This document shows, piece by piece, positions 6,914 to 15,527 of a stretch of 51,478 nucleotides of DNA (position 1 is its first letter; every line of letters starts with the position of its first letter). The notes under the pieces were generated by a model. That model was given only the letters and a program-made list of their open reading frames with translations. It made no database searches and was not told where the DNA came from. Origin of the DNA: Clostridiales bacterium (lineage in GTDB: Bacteria > Bacillota > Clostridia > Oscillospirales > Acutalibacteraceae); contig JAHZIE010000001.1 in NCBI GenBank assembly GCA_019419895.1, positions 31,512 through 82,989 on the forward strand, read 5' to 3'. The position numbers were made by a program, and so were the translations under genes.

Positions 6914-7540
6914 ATGTATGTCAGGTTTTTCAAACGCGCATGCGATTTTATTCTCTCCTTGATCGGAAGTATTGTGCTTTTGCCATTATTTCTCATTCTG
7001 ATGGCTGCGATTAAGCTGGATTCCAAAGGGCCGATTCTTTTCCGCCAGGAGAGAATTGGAAAAAATAAAAAGCCGTTTTATATTTTAAAATTCCGGACCA
7101 TGAGGGTGGACGCTCCCAGCGAAATGCCGACCCATCTGCTGGAGGATCCGGAGCAGTATATTACCCGGGTGGGAGGCTTTTTGAGAAAAACCTCCCTGGA
7201 TGAGCTTCCCCAGCTGTGGAATATTCTGATGGGGCAGATGAGTCTGATCGGCCCGCGGCCGGTTATTACCTGTGAGAAGGAATTGATTGCCGAACGGGAC
7301 CGTTATGGCGCGAATGATATCCGTCCGGGACTGACGGGCTGGGCGCAGATTAACGGCAGGGATGAGCTCTCGTGGCAGGAAAAAGCCCGGCTGGACGGCG
7401 AGTATGTGGAGCGTATGAGTCTGCTGTTTGACATAAAATGCTTTGTTAAGACCATTGGATCAGTTTTAAAGCATGACGGCGTGGTGGAAGGCGGTCCCAG
7501 CCAGCTGGCAAGGGAAGAGGAACGGCGCCGTGCCGGCTGA
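6914..7540 (+). CDS. Undecaprenyl-phosphate sugar phosphotransferase (bacterial sugar transferase, WcaJ/PglC type)
   Basis: The 208-residue protein has one N-terminal membrane helix (about residues 10-33) followed by the conserved catalytic domain: FRQERIGKNKKPFYILKFRTM, then KTSLDELPQLWNILMGQMSLIGPRP, then RPGLTGWAQINGRD. It lacks the extra N-terminal helices of long PHPT proteins, like PglC. The family transfers a sugar-1-phosphate to undecaprenyl phosphate to start exopolysaccharide, capsule or glycoprotein glycan synthesis. The ATG at 6914 follows GGAGGA by seven bases; a TTG at 6899 lies before that site and is rejected. No other polysaccharide synthesis genes adjoin it. A terminator follows at 7606-7648. 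Confidence 0.93.
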   Translation: MYVRFFKRACDFILSLIGSIVLLPLFLILMAAIKLDSKGPILFRQERIGKNKKPFYILKFRTMRVDAPSEMPTHLLEDPEQYITRVGGFLRKTSLDELPQLWNILMGQMSLIGPRPVITCEKELIAERDRYGANDIRPGLTGWAQINGRDELSWQEKARLDGEYVERMSLLFDIKCFVKTIGSVLKHDGVVEGGPSQLAREEERRRAG

Positions 7541-7605
7541 AATAGGACGCCGGGGGTACATACGGAATCTCAAAAGGGGTCAAAACAAAATATAGAAAAG
7601 AAAAA

Positions 7606-7648
7606 CGCTGTGCTTTTATTTATGTTATTTATGCGCGGCGTTTTTTTA
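7606..7648 (+). terminator. Intrinsic terminator after the sugar transferase gene
   Basis: CGCTGTGC (7606-7613) pairs with GCGCGGCG (7633-7640) with two G-U pairs, followed by seven T. Confidence 0.75.
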
Positions 7649-8337
7649 TTTTGTCTGGGAAAACCTTTTGTGGGCGGAAAAAAAGAAGCCGGACGGCGGA
7701 AAGAGACCCCCTTGGCTGTGGTTTGACGGCCGCGCGGCCGTACGGGAAGTAAGGGGAAAGCATTATCGTAAGGATATCAGGCGTTTAACGAATACAACAA
7801 GGAACGGGGATTTTAAAGAAAAGAGAGAAAGACACCGGCGCGGCACAGGAAAAAGGCCACATCGGCTCAGGCGCTGGAAAGAATATCCCGCGGCATATGA
7901 TTAATGAAAAAAGGAAGGAGGGGGATAAGAGTAGAAAAAGAAAACCATCAATGTTTTTTTGCCGAAAGAGGCCGGGATTTTGTGCATATAGACAAAACGG
8001 AAGGGGGGAAATGCCCCTGATTCGCTCTGTTTTGATAAATTCCTTCTGATCTTGATAAAAATCATTGCCGGATAGGTAAAGACATGCTATAATGAGGAAG
8101 TTATGAATAAACTTTAAACGAAATGCGAACGCGGATATCGCCTTGAAACTGGGAGAGCCGCCACCGCGGGAAAGAAACACGGCTGTGGAGCATTGCTTCT
8201 ATCCCTGTGCCCCAATTTTCTCAGATGTGCCCGGATAGATATGTTCCCTTGCCCGTTTTTTTATTTTGATTGAAAGGGGCCTGCTTGCGGCGTCCTTTTG
8301 ATAATATTCAAAGAAAACAAAAGAGGAGGAATTCACT
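7649..8337 (+). other. Gene-free interval ending in the purine permease promoter and a long leader
   Basis: The first 400 bases contain only short frames without a ribosome-binding site or recognisable protein. The promoter at 8065-8093 opens a leader of about 240 bases. It includes CGCGG (near 8129) facing CCGCG (near 8164), which can close a stem-loop. The conserved joining sequences of the purine riboswitch (TATA/GTTTCTACC/CCGTAAA) are not present, nor do I see ykkC-type motifs. Confidence 0.4.
8065..8093 (+). promoter_or_regulatory. Sigma-A promoter of the purine permease gene
   Basis: TTGCCG (8065-8070) and TATAAT (8088-8093) with a 17-base spacer. It implies a 5' leader of about 240 bases. 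Confidence 0.8.
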
Positions 8338-9708
8338 TTGGACAAAATTTTCAAGCTGAAAGAAAATAAGACCACAGTGAAAACAGAAATTATCGCTGGT
8401 GTCACCACCTTTTTGGCGATGGCGTACATTCTTGCGGTAAATCCCGGCATGCTGGCCGCCGCTGGCATGGACAAGGCGGCGGTGTTTACGGCGACCGCGC
8501 TTTCTGCCTGCGTGGCTTCCCTGGTCATGGGCTTTGGCGCCAACTACCCCATCGCTTTGGCTTCCGGTATGGGACTTAACGCCTATTTTGCTTATTCCGT
8601 CTGCGGCCCGCTGGCCGCCGCGGGAGTGGCGGATCCTTGGAAGGTCGCCCTCACCGCCGTTTTGGTGGAAGGTATCATTTTCATCATCCTGTCGGCCTTT
8701 AAATTCCGCGAGGCTCTGGTCAATTCCATCCCGAAGAACCTCAAGCTCGGCATTACCGCCGGTATCGGCCTGTTTATTACGCTTGTCGGTTTGAAAGGTG
8801 CCGGAGTGGTTAAAGCGAGTGAATCCACCTTGGTCGATATGGGCAGCTTTGCCCGCCCGGAATTTGTCCTTGCCTGCGTCGGCATCCTGATCATCGCGGT
8901 TATGATGCATTTCAAGGTCAAAGGAGCCATCCTTTGGGGCATCCTGATCACTTGGGTGCTGGGAATCGGCGCGGAGCTGATCGGCTGGTATGTGGTGGAT
9001 CCTGACAACGGGGTTTATTCCCTGATTCCCAATTTCACCGGAAACAGCTTTATTCCCGCCGCTCCTACAGTCGCCCAGTTTGATTTTGGCTATATTGCAA
9101 AGAATGTCCTGAATTTTGCGGTAATTGTATTCTCCTTCCTGTTTGTTGACCTGTTTGACACTGTCGGCACCTTGGTCGGCGTTGCCAGCAAGGCGGATCT
9201 GCTGGATAAAGACGGCAAACTGCCCCGCGCGGGCCGCGCCTTGATGGCGGACGCTGTTGGTACTGTTGCCGGCGCCTGCCTGGGAACTTCCACTGTCACC
9301 AGCTATGTAGAGAGCTCCGCCGGTGTCGCGGAGGGAGGAAAGACTGGACTGACCGCTGTTGTCACCGGACTTCTGTTTATTGTGGCTCTCTTCTTCTCCC
9401 CCATTTTCCTGGCAATCCCAAGCTTTGCCACCACACCGGCTCTTGTGATTGTCGGTATGATGATGATGTCCTCTGTCAAGAAGATGGAGTTTGATGGTGA
9501 TATCGCCGATACCCTCAGCGGATTTTTGGCCATTGCCATGATGCCCTTCACCTACTCCATCGCCAACGGCATTATGTTCGGTATGCTTACTTGGGTTATC
9601 CTCAAGATGGTCGCCGGAAAGTTCAAGGAGATTCATCCTGTTATGTATGTTTCTGCCGCCCTGTTTATCCTGCGTATCATTACGCTGATTCACCCGGCCT
9701 TCTCCTGA
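8338..9708 (+). CDS. Purine (guanine/hypoxanthine/adenine) permease, AzgA family
   Basis: The 456-residue protein begins with the family's N-terminal pattern (TEIIAGVTTFLAMAYILAVNP) and has the AzgA signatures GMGLNAYFAYSVCG (residues 77-90), FVDLFDTVGTLVGVA and TSTVTSYVESSAGVAEGG. About 12-14 membrane helices are evident. AzgA/PbuG proteins import nucleobases with protons. The start is TTG at 8338, eight bases after AGGAGG; no ATG competes. The gene is monocistronic, with its own promoter, a long leader and a strong terminator. Which purine it prefers cannot be told from sequence alone. Confidence 0.94.
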   Translation: MDKIFKLKENKTTVKTEIIAGVTTFLAMAYILAVNPGMLAAAGMDKAAVFTATALSACVASLVMGFGANYPIALASGMGLNAYFAYSVCGPLAAAGVADPWKVALTAVLVEGIIFIILSAFKFREALVNSIPKNLKLGITAGIGLFITLVGLKGAGVVKASESTLVDMGSFARPEFVLACVGILIIAVMMHFKVKGAILWGILITWVLGIGAELIGWYVVDPDNGVYSLIPNFTGNSFIPAAPTVAQFDFGYIAKNVLNFAVIVFSFLFVDLFDTVGTLVGVASKADLLDKDGKLPRAGRALMADAVGTVAGACLGTSTVTSYVESSAGVAEGGKTGLTAVVTGLLFIVALFFSPIFLAIPSFATTPALVIVGMMMMSSVKKMEFDGDIADTLSGFLAIAMMPFTYSIANGIMFGMLTWVILKMVAGKFKEIHPVMYVSAALFILRIITLIHPAFS

Positions 9709-9740
9709 CAGGGAGTAAAAACAGGAAAAATAAGAACCAG

Positions 9741-9775
9741 AAAAGCCGTCCGGACATCGTCCGGACGGCTTTTTG
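9741..9775 (+). terminator. Strong intrinsic terminator after the purine permease gene
   Basis: AGCCGTCCGGAC and GTCCGGACGGCT form a perfect 12-base stem with an ATC loop, preceded by A and followed by TTTTTGTTGTT. Confidence 0.95.
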
Positions 9776-10179
9776 TTGTTGGATAGCTTTAGTAAACGCG
9801 GCCTGATGCCCCTTCGCCGCGGCACCTCATATCAAAAGAAATCTTTTCAAGGTGTGTTATGCGCTGGACCGCCCGCGAACGGCAAAACAGCGCGCTGCCG
9901 TTTCGCCGTATGTATGAAAAAGGAAATCCCAGAACACCGGAAAGAAGCACGAGGAGAGCGGCGGGATAAAGCGCGTTTTCCCATGCGTACGGCGGTTCCA
10001 TATCTTTTGCGGGAATTCCGCCATAGGGGAAATAGGGAAAACCAGAACCCCGCCCCGGCCTGATAGAACGCGGCTGAACCGGTTTTTATCGGCATGAGGG
10101 GAAGTTCCCACGGGAGCGAAGGGGGAAAACGGAAAGCTGAAAAAGGGGAGGAATTCGGCTGTTCTGGAGGAAGACTGTC
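9776..10179. other. Gene-free interval between purine permease and AraC regulator genes
   Basis: About 400 bases without a credible gene on either strand. Short frames lack ribosome-binding sites and protein-like composition. I find no clear terminator for the AraC gene that ends at 10180 and no repeat. Confidence 0.5.
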
Positions 10180-11064
10180 TTATTCCCCGGAATGATGGAT
10201 ATCCGCCCCCTTGCCTTGGAGAAGGGCGCGGAATTGGCTGGGGGAATAGCCGGTGAATTTTTTAAAGCCCTGGGAAAAATGGTAGGGACTGCTGTAACAG
10301 GAGAGCCTGCTGATAGCCCGGACGGAAAGAGAGGTTTCCTGCAGCAGGCGGCACGCCTCCTGAAAACGCAGGCGCAGACAGTATTCTTTGGGGGTATAGC
10401 CGACATAATCCTCAAAAATTCGAATCAGATAATATTTTGAGAGGCCGACATGTTCCGCGATGTCCTCTACGGTGATTTCTTCTTTATAGTGAATATCTAT
10501 GTATTGGCGGGCCTGGACGGCGTAAGCGCGCTGGGGAGAAGCCCCATCCCGCGCGTTCCCCTTCATTTTATCGCATAACGAGCACAAGGCAAGCTGGAAC
10601 AGGGCTTCGGCCTTTAGGATGGAAAGAGGACGGCAGTCGGCCTCCAAAACCTTAGGCACCTCCCGGAACTGCTCCTCCAGCATAGGGGAAAATCCAGGGG
10701 ATAGAACGCCTCCATGCCTGTCGGCGGTGGTTTCAGATTCAAAGAAAAAGGCGCCTGCTCCTTTAAAATGAAACCAAAGGATGCTCCAGGGATCTTCCTC
10801 GTCGCAGCCGTAGCCATAGGGCTGATTGGCGGGACAGTAAACAAAGTCGCCTTTGGAAACGCGCGTCTTTTTTCCATTGATATCCGCCCATCCCCGGCCG
10901 CTGACGCAATAAAGGAGCACATGTTCTTCAATGCCAGAACGGTAGATTCCATGCCCGGCGGCGTGATCGAAATATCCCGCGATTTTCAGCTGAAGATACC
11001 GCCCGGAAACGGAGGAAATATCCCCTGCTGGAATAAAGACGGTTCGGTCATTTTTTTTAGACAC
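10180..11064 (-). CDS. AraC-family transcriptional regulator with N-terminal cupin domain
   Basis: The 294-residue protein has an N-terminal AraC-binding/cupin domain (about residues 25-130, HVLLYCVSGRGWADINGKKTRVSKGDFVYCPANQPYGY) and two C-terminal helix-turn-helix motifs (ITVEDIAEHVGLSKYYLIRIF, then the FKKFTGYSPSQFR end). Such regulators bind a small ligand, often a sugar. The GTG start at 11064 lies six bases after AAAGGAGGA. It is divergent from the URO-D-like gene at 11245 with a 180-base shared control region, so it probably regulates that gene and itself. Confidence 0.93.
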   Translation of the reverse strand: MSKKNDRTVFIPAGDISSVSGRYLQLKIAGYFDHAAGHGIYRSGIEEHVLLYCVSGRGWADINGKKTRVSKGDFVYCPANQPYGYGCDEEDPWSILWFHFKGAGAFFFESETTADRHGGVLSPGFSPMLEEQFREVPKVLEADCRPLSILKAEALFQLALCSLCDKMKGNARDGASPQRAYAVQARQYIDIHYKEEITVEDIAEHVGLSKYYLIRIFEDYVGYTPKEYCLRLRFQEACRLLQETSLSVRAISRLSCYSSPYHFSQGFKKFTGYSPSQFRALLQGKGADIHHSGE

Positions 11065-11102
11065 GGCACATCCTCCTTTAAAAATCCGCTGACGTTTCTT
11101 TT

Positions 11103-11131
11103 ATTATAAAAGCAATTTTTCGTATTTACAA
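11103..11131 (-). promoter_or_regulatory. Sigma-A promoter of the AraC regulator gene
   Basis: On the minus strand TTGTAA (11126-11131) and TATAAT (11103-11108) are 17 bases apart. The -35 overlaps TTTACA (11125-11130), a possible plus-strand -35 followed by TATTTT 18 bases later, for the divergent gene. The two promoters may therefore compete. Confidence 0.75.
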
Positions 11132-11244
11132 GGCAAAGAAAGGTATTTTATTTTCCTTTCCGTTATGGTAAAGTTTCAAGTAACAGATTGCCCCGAGCGG
11201 CAAGATAAAAAGGTAAGCCTAAGAGCGATAAAGGAGGAAGTTTT

Positions 11245-12525
11245 ATGGCAGAAAAAGAAAGTCTGCTGGTGAGCCGGGAGGATAGGGAGATTCTCAGGGA
11301 ATTGGCCCGCCGCCAGCTTGAGGACGCCCATTCCCCAGTGATGCTCCAGAGGATAGAAGACTGGAAAAAACACAATAATTTTTTGACGGGACGCCGTCCC
11401 ATGGTGCATTTGGAGCTTTGGACCTTCGAATCTGAGGTGATTCCCCAACGTATGCGCTGCGGGGGGGGATTTGCCAGGAGGATCGAAAAGAAATTCTACC
11501 GTAATATCCTGAATTACGAGTTGTTTGACGATGACTGGATTGTTCCCGATTATTACCCGGTGCAGTGGAACCAAGGCTTCACTCCCTTTGGCCACAAGGT
11601 GAAATACCATTACGCCAAGGACGCCCAGGGGCGTGAGATCGGTTATGAGTTTGAGCTTTTGATCCATGATCTTCACGACGATCTGGACAAATTAAAAAAA
11701 TCCACCTATTCGGCGGATCGGGAGGGAACCCTGAAGGAGATAGAGGCCCTGAACGGCATCTTTGGGGATATCCTTCCCGCGCGCCTGACGGGAAGCTCCA
11801 TAGGTGTTAGTCCCACCGGCAATGTGGTCAGGCTGATGGGGTTGGAAAATATGATGTATGCCATGTATGATTATCCGGATGAGCTTCACACCATGATGGG
11901 CCGTATGACAGACGATTACCTGGAATATTTCGATTGGCTGGGAAATGAGAATCTGCTCCTCCCGACAGTAGGCTGCGAGGGCGTAGCGCAGGGAAGCCTG
12001 TGCTATACCGACGAACTGCCCGGTCCACAGGAGGCCGAGGGAAAGAGACTGTGCTCCCGGGACGTATGGGGATATCTGGATTCCCAGGAAACGGTGGGCG
12101 TTTCTCCGGATATGTTTGATGAATTCTTTTTCCCCTACTACAAGAAAATGGCCGGGCGGTTTGGACTGCTGTCCTACGGTTGCTGCGAACCGGTACATCC
12201 TATCTGGGAACGGTGCATATCCAAGCTGGAGAATCTCAGGAAGGTATCCATTTCTCCCTGGTGTGATGAGGAATATATGGGGGAAAGGCTCAGGGGGAGA
12301 AAAACTGTCTACCAGCGCAAACCCAGCCCTAACTATCTTGGAGTGGGAACTTCCCTGGATGAAGAGGCGTTCCGGGCCCATATTGAAAAGACATTGCAGG
12401 CGGCGAAAGGCTGTACGCTGGAAATCACCCAGCGGGATGTTTACACCATCGCCAATAATGAGGAAAAAGCCCGCCGCTATGTGGAGATTATCCGCGAGGC
12501 CATCGCGGATAAATGGCAGGGCTGA
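11245..12525 (+). CDS. Uroporphyrinogen decarboxylase-like protein (URO-D/methyltransferase superfamily)
   Basis: The 426-residue protein ends in a TIM-barrel region resembling URO-D-like proteins found in many Clostridia: SYGCCEPVHPIWERCISKLENLRKVSISPW, then YLGVGTSLDEEAFRAHIEKTL. It is longer than haem-pathway HemE (about 350) and lacks the typical HemE N-terminus, and no haem genes are near, so a role in corrinoid-linked or other methyl transfer is more likely (inference). The CC-x3-H residues may bind zinc. The ATG at 11245 follows AAAGGAGG by eight bases. A divergent AraC regulator precedes it and a terminator follows at 12550-12586. The coding sequence includes a run of eight G near 11461. 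Confidence 0.8.
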   Translation: MAEKESLLVSREDREILRELARRQLEDAHSPVMLQRIEDWKKHNNFLTGRRPMVHLELWTFESEVIPQRMRCGGGFARRIEKKFYRNILNYELFDDDWIVPDYYPVQWNQGFTPFGHKVKYHYAKDAQGREIGYEFELLIHDLHDDLDKLKKSTYSADREGTLKEIEALNGIFGDILPARLTGSSIGVSPTGNVVRLMGLENMMYAMYDYPDELHTMMGRMTDDYLEYFDWLGNENLLLPTVGCEGVAQGSLCYTDELPGPQEAEGKRLCSRDVWGYLDSQETVGVSPDMFDEFFFPYYKKMAGRFGLLSYGCCEPVHPIWERCISKLENLRKVSISPWCDEEYMGERLRGRKTVYQRKPSPNYLGVGTSLDEEAFRAHIEKTLQAAKGCTLEITQRDVYTIANNEEKARRYVEIIREAIADKWQG

Positions 12526-12549
12526 TCCATCAGGAGAAAAAAGCTTTTG

Positions 12550-12586
12550 CGGGAGGAGAGCCCTTGCGGGAATTCCTCTCGTTTTT
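12550..12586 (+). terminator. Intrinsic terminator after the URO-D-like gene
   Basis: CGGGAGGA (12550-12557) pairs with TCCTCTCG (12574-12581), one G-U pair, with CCC/GGG inside the loop, followed by TTTTT. Confidence 0.65.
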
Positions 12587-12927
12587 ATCATAGGAAGTCT
12601 TCGCCCGCAAGGAGCCAGACATCCATGGGGTTGAGGAAAACGCTTGCAGGGGCTTAGGAGCATCTGCAAATTTTCGGTACGCTGTAAGTCCCAATTGAAA
12701 AATTCCGTAACCTCTTCCCCATAAAAGCTGACGGAAGGAAAAGGAAAATTTCCCGGGAAAATCAACTTGGCCTGAAGGGCGGGCCTCTTTCATAAAAAAC
12801 GGCAGTTCCGGCTCAAAGGTTTAAGGGAGAAATACTGGTTTGTTAGAAAAGGTTGTACGGCGCCGGCCTGCAACAGTCCTTCAGCGAGAACGCTGTTTCA
12901 CTCTTCCAGCGATGGAGAAAGAGGGAA
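12587..12927. other. Gene-free interval before the EFR1 gene
   Basis: About 340 bases with no credible frame, repeat or RNA. It ends at the EFR1 promoter. Confidence 0.5.
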
Positions 12928-12956
12928 TTGACAAAGGACTGATGGAAACGTATCAT
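12928..12956 (+). promoter_or_regulatory. Sigma-A promoter of the EFR1 gene
   Basis: TTGACA (12928-12933) and TATCAT (12951-12956) with 17 bases between. The start of transcription near 12964 lies after the TTG at 12961, which supports the ATG at 12994. Confidence 0.82.
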
Positions 12957-12993
12957 ATTTTTGAATCTATCTGACAGGAAGGAAAGAGGAAAA

Positions 12994-13743
12994 ATGAAAA
13001 AGGTGACGGCGGTATATTTTTCGCCGACGGGAAATACGGAAAAAAGTGTAAGGATCATGGCGGAAGCGGCGGCATGTCCCATGAAGCTGGTGGATTTGAC
13101 GGTGAAACAGGAGGCGCCCGTCCTCCAGTTTGGCGGGGATGAGCTGGTCATTCTTGGAATGCCGGTTTATGCCGGACGGCTTCCGGCTGCCGCTAAAGGC
13201 CGTTTTGACCGGCTGCGGGGCGAAGAGACCCCCTGTATTGCTGTGGTGACTTACGGGAACCGGGATTATGACGATGCTCTGCTGGAATTGGCGGATATGG
13301 CGCGGGCGCGGGGATTTCGCCTTCTGGGGGCCGCCGCCTTGGTAGGGCGCCATACCTATGGGGAAATTCAAGTTGATCGTCCGAGCTGCCGGGACTTGGA
13401 GGCCGACAGGGAATTTATCAGAAAAGCGCTTGCCAAACCGGAGGACGCTCCGATTCCCGCCATTCCTGGAAATCGTCCCTACCGCAAGGGAGGAGACGGT
13501 GGGAGATTCCGTCCGCGGACGGCAGAAGATTGTACGGGTTGCGGCCTGTGCGTAAGGCAATGTCCTGTCCGCGCGATTGCCGATGACTGTGTCACAGTCG
13601 GGGAGAGCTGCATCTCCTGTTTCCGCTGCGTCAGAAAATGCCCGGCGGGCGCCAAGGGAGTCAACACGGAGGAATACCGCGCCTTTGCGGAAGATTTTTC
13701 CCGTAAATTGAAAACGCCGAAAGAAAACCGCTATTTTCTTTAA
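12994..13743 (+). CDS. EFR1-family flavodoxin-ferredoxin fusion protein
   Basis: The 249-residue protein joins an N-terminal flavodoxin-like domain (VTAVYFSPTGNTEKSVR, the FMN phosphate loop) to a C-terminal bicluster ferredoxin with CTGCGLCVRQCP and CISCFRCVRKCP, each CxxCxxCxxxCP for a 4Fe-4S cluster. This is the EFR1 architecture common in anaerobic Bacillota; it is a cytoplasmic electron carrier or FMN-linked reductase whose partner is usually unknown. The ATG at 12994 follows GGAAAGAGG closely. It stands alone with its own promoter. No clear terminator was seen downstream. Confidence 0.93.
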   Translation: MKKVTAVYFSPTGNTEKSVRIMAEAAACPMKLVDLTVKQEAPVLQFGGDELVILGMPVYAGRLPAAAKGRFDRLRGEETPCIAVVTYGNRDYDDALLELADMARARGFRLLGAAALVGRHTYGEIQVDRPSCRDLEADREFIRKALAKPEDAPIPAIPGNRPYRKGGDGGRFRPRTAEDCTGCGLCVRQCPVRAIADDCVTVGESCISCFRCVRKCPAGAKGVNTEEYRAFAEDFSRKLKTPKENRYFL

Positions 13744-14232
13744 AGACGATGACTGTCGAATGTTTGGAGAGCGCGTTTTTTGAGCCTGGAGGACTTCTGA
13801 AAAAAAGGAAAAAGCCGCTGTAGAACCACCGGGGTGGAAAAAGATGGAATGACGCTCCTGGACGCTAATATCATCCCGATGGATGCTCAGGACTTTGCTT
13901 TTACTGTCTGCCTCGGGCGGCAGGTGGTTCAACAAGCATTGGTGGGGATTTCGGTAATATTTTGCCCGCTTGCGGACTTCTTGCAGCCAAATCTTATCAA
14001 GTCCAATCACAAAAGGCGGGATAGCCTGAGTGGGTCTAAAGGAATTTTTACCGCCGGCCGGTAAAAAAGAAGAACCGGATTGGTTTTTTTCGTTTGCATC
14101 GCCATCCCGTCAGCTATAAATGGGAATATTTCCGCCAGCGGCGTTCCTTCCGGCAGAGTGCCTGCTCATTTGCGATTCCTTTCCCCCGTTGCTTGAGGTG
14201 AAAGCTGGTGGAAGGCGGTTTTTCCGCGGAGG
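13744..14232. other. Gene-free interval between EFR1 and ilvC
   Basis: Nearly 500 bases without a convincing gene. On the minus strand a frame near 13830-14010 has a fairly protein-like stretch (DKIWLQEVRKRAKYYRNPH), but it runs antisense into the EFR1 gene, has no ribosome-binding site and matches nothing I recognise. It may be a decayed gene fragment or chance. Confidence 0.4.
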
Positions 14233-14274
14233 AAAAAAGCCCCCAAAATCGGATTTTGTCCGATTTTGGGGGCT
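14233..14274 (-). terminator. Strong intrinsic terminator of the ilvBNC operon
   Basis: Stem 14238-14253 pairs perfectly with 14259-14274 (AGCCCCCAAAATCGGA and its complement) around a 5-base loop; on the minus strand it is followed by TTTTTT. Confidence 0.95.
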
Positions 14275-14318
14275 CCTGTCAGTTACGCGGTAAAAATGGG
14301 GAAAGGAAAAGGAAAAAC

Positions 14319-15314
14319 TTATTTCTCCTCGTTCCAGCTGTACATTTTGCGCAGCTCCTTGCCCACGGCCTCGAGCTGGTGTTCAGCTTCAATGCGGCGG
14401 CAGGCGTTAAAGTGAGAACGTCCCACCTTATTTTCATTGATCCATTTGGAAGCAAAGGTGCCGTCCTGGATTTCCGTGAGGATCTTCTTCATTTCTTTCT
14501 TGGTTTCATCGGTGATCAAACGCTTTCCGGTCTCATAATCGCCGAACTCGGCGGTGTCGGAGATGGAATAACGCATCATGGAGAAGCCGCCTTTATAAAT
14601 CAGGTCGACAATGAGCTTCATTTCATGGATGCACTCAAAATAAGCGTTCTTAGGATCATAGCCGGCCTCAACCAGGGTTTCAAATCCAGCCTTCATCAAG
14701 GCGGTTACACCGCCGCACAGAACAGCCTGCTCGCCGAACAGGTCGGTTTCTGTCTCACAGCGGAAGGTGGTCTCCAAAACGCCGGCGCGGGAACCGCCGA
14801 TGCCTGCCGCGTAGGCCAGGGCAACATCCAGGGCATGTCCGGTAGCATCCTGATGGATAGCAACCAGGCAGGGAACGCCCTTGCCCTCCTGATATTCGCT
14901 GCGGACAGTGTGTCCCGGTCCCTTGGGGGCGATCATAAAGACATCCACATTGGCCGGAGGCTGAATCTGGCCGAAATGAATATTGAAGCCATGAGCGAAC
15001 GCCAAAGCCTTTCCTTCAGTGAGGTAGGGCTCAATATCCTTTTTATACATATCAGCCTGACGCTCGTCGTTAATGAGGATCATAATAACGTCGGCGGCTT
15101 TCGCGGCGTCGGCGGTCAGCATGACCTCCAAGCCGGCGGCCTGCGCCTTTGCCCAGCTTTTGCTGCCCTCGTAAAGGCCAACGATGACGCGGATGCCGCT
15201 TTCATGCAGGTTCAGGGCATGGGCATGTCCTTGGCTTCCAAAACCGATAATTGCGACGGTCTTGTCCTTAAGTACATTGAGGTCGCAATCGCTTTGATAA
15301 TAGATCTTTGACAT
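14319..15314 (-). CDS. ilvC: Ketol-acid reductoisomerase, class I
   Basis: The 331-residue enzyme converts acetolactate and acetohydroxybutyrate to the dihydroxy acids in valine, leucine and isoleucine synthesis. It has the nucleotide-binding loop GFGSQGHAHALNL, the second-strand loop GLYEGSKSWAKAQ, HGFNIHFGQI, and KARI C-domain motifs (DLFGEQAVLCGG, ECIHEMKLIVDLIY). Start ATG at 15314 lies seven bases after AGGAGG; the ATG at 15335 is upstream of that site. Where relatives commonly have Arg in the cofactor loop (LREGSKSW) this one has Tyr. A CCGCAT/ATGCGG hairpin sits just before the ribosome-binding site. It is 213 bases downstream of ilvN and may have its own weak promoter (TACAAT near 15420). 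Confidence 0.97.
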   Translation of the reverse strand: MSKIYYQSDCDLNVLKDKTVAIIGFGSQGHAHALNLHESGIRVIVGLYEGSKSWAKAQAAGLEVMLTADAAKAADVIMILINDERQADMYKKDIEPYLTEGKALAFAHGFNIHFGQIQPPANVDVFMIAPKGPGHTVRSEYQEGKGVPCLVAIHQDATGHALDVALAYAAGIGGSRAGVLETTFRCETETDLFGEQAVLCGGVTALMKAGFETLVEAGYDPKNAYFECIHEMKLIVDLIYKGGFSMMRYSISDTAEFGDYETGKRLITDETKKEMKKILTEIQDGTFASKWINENKVGRSHFNACRRIEAEHQLEAVGKELRKMYSWNEEK

Positions 15315-15478
15315 GGTAATTCCTCCTAGCCGCATGAGAATGCGGATTAATGATATATTCCCATTCGCCTCAAAAAACGGGCAAATAAAAATTCAAAGAG
15401 ATATTTCTCTGTTTTTTTCATTGTATCATAATTTTCCTGCATTTAACAGAGAAATTTTCCCGAAATTATGGAGAAAAT

Positions 15479-15488
15479 GGGGGGGGGG
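15479..15488. repeat. Run of ten G in the ilvN-ilvC spacer
   Basis: Ten consecutive G on the plus strand (C on the coding strand) lie between ilvN and the ilvC leader. Tracts this long are prone to length change by slippage. It is outside coding sequence, so any effect would be on transcript structure or promoter spacing. Confidence 0.9.
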
Positions 15489-15527
15489 ATTGCAGGAATA
15501 TTTGGAGAGGATTGCAAATGATGACAT

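Noticed and set aside
8308..9825. Long minus-strand frame antisense to the purine permease gene
   Set aside because: Shadow of a GC-biased gene; Gly/Asp/His-rich nonsense composition and the plus-strand protein is a clear AzgA permease.
13830..14010. Minus-strand frame with protein-like stretch DKIWLQEVRKRAKYYRNPH
   Set aside because: No ribosome-binding site, frame runs antisense into the EFR1 gene, no family recognised; kept only as a possible remnant in the interval entry.
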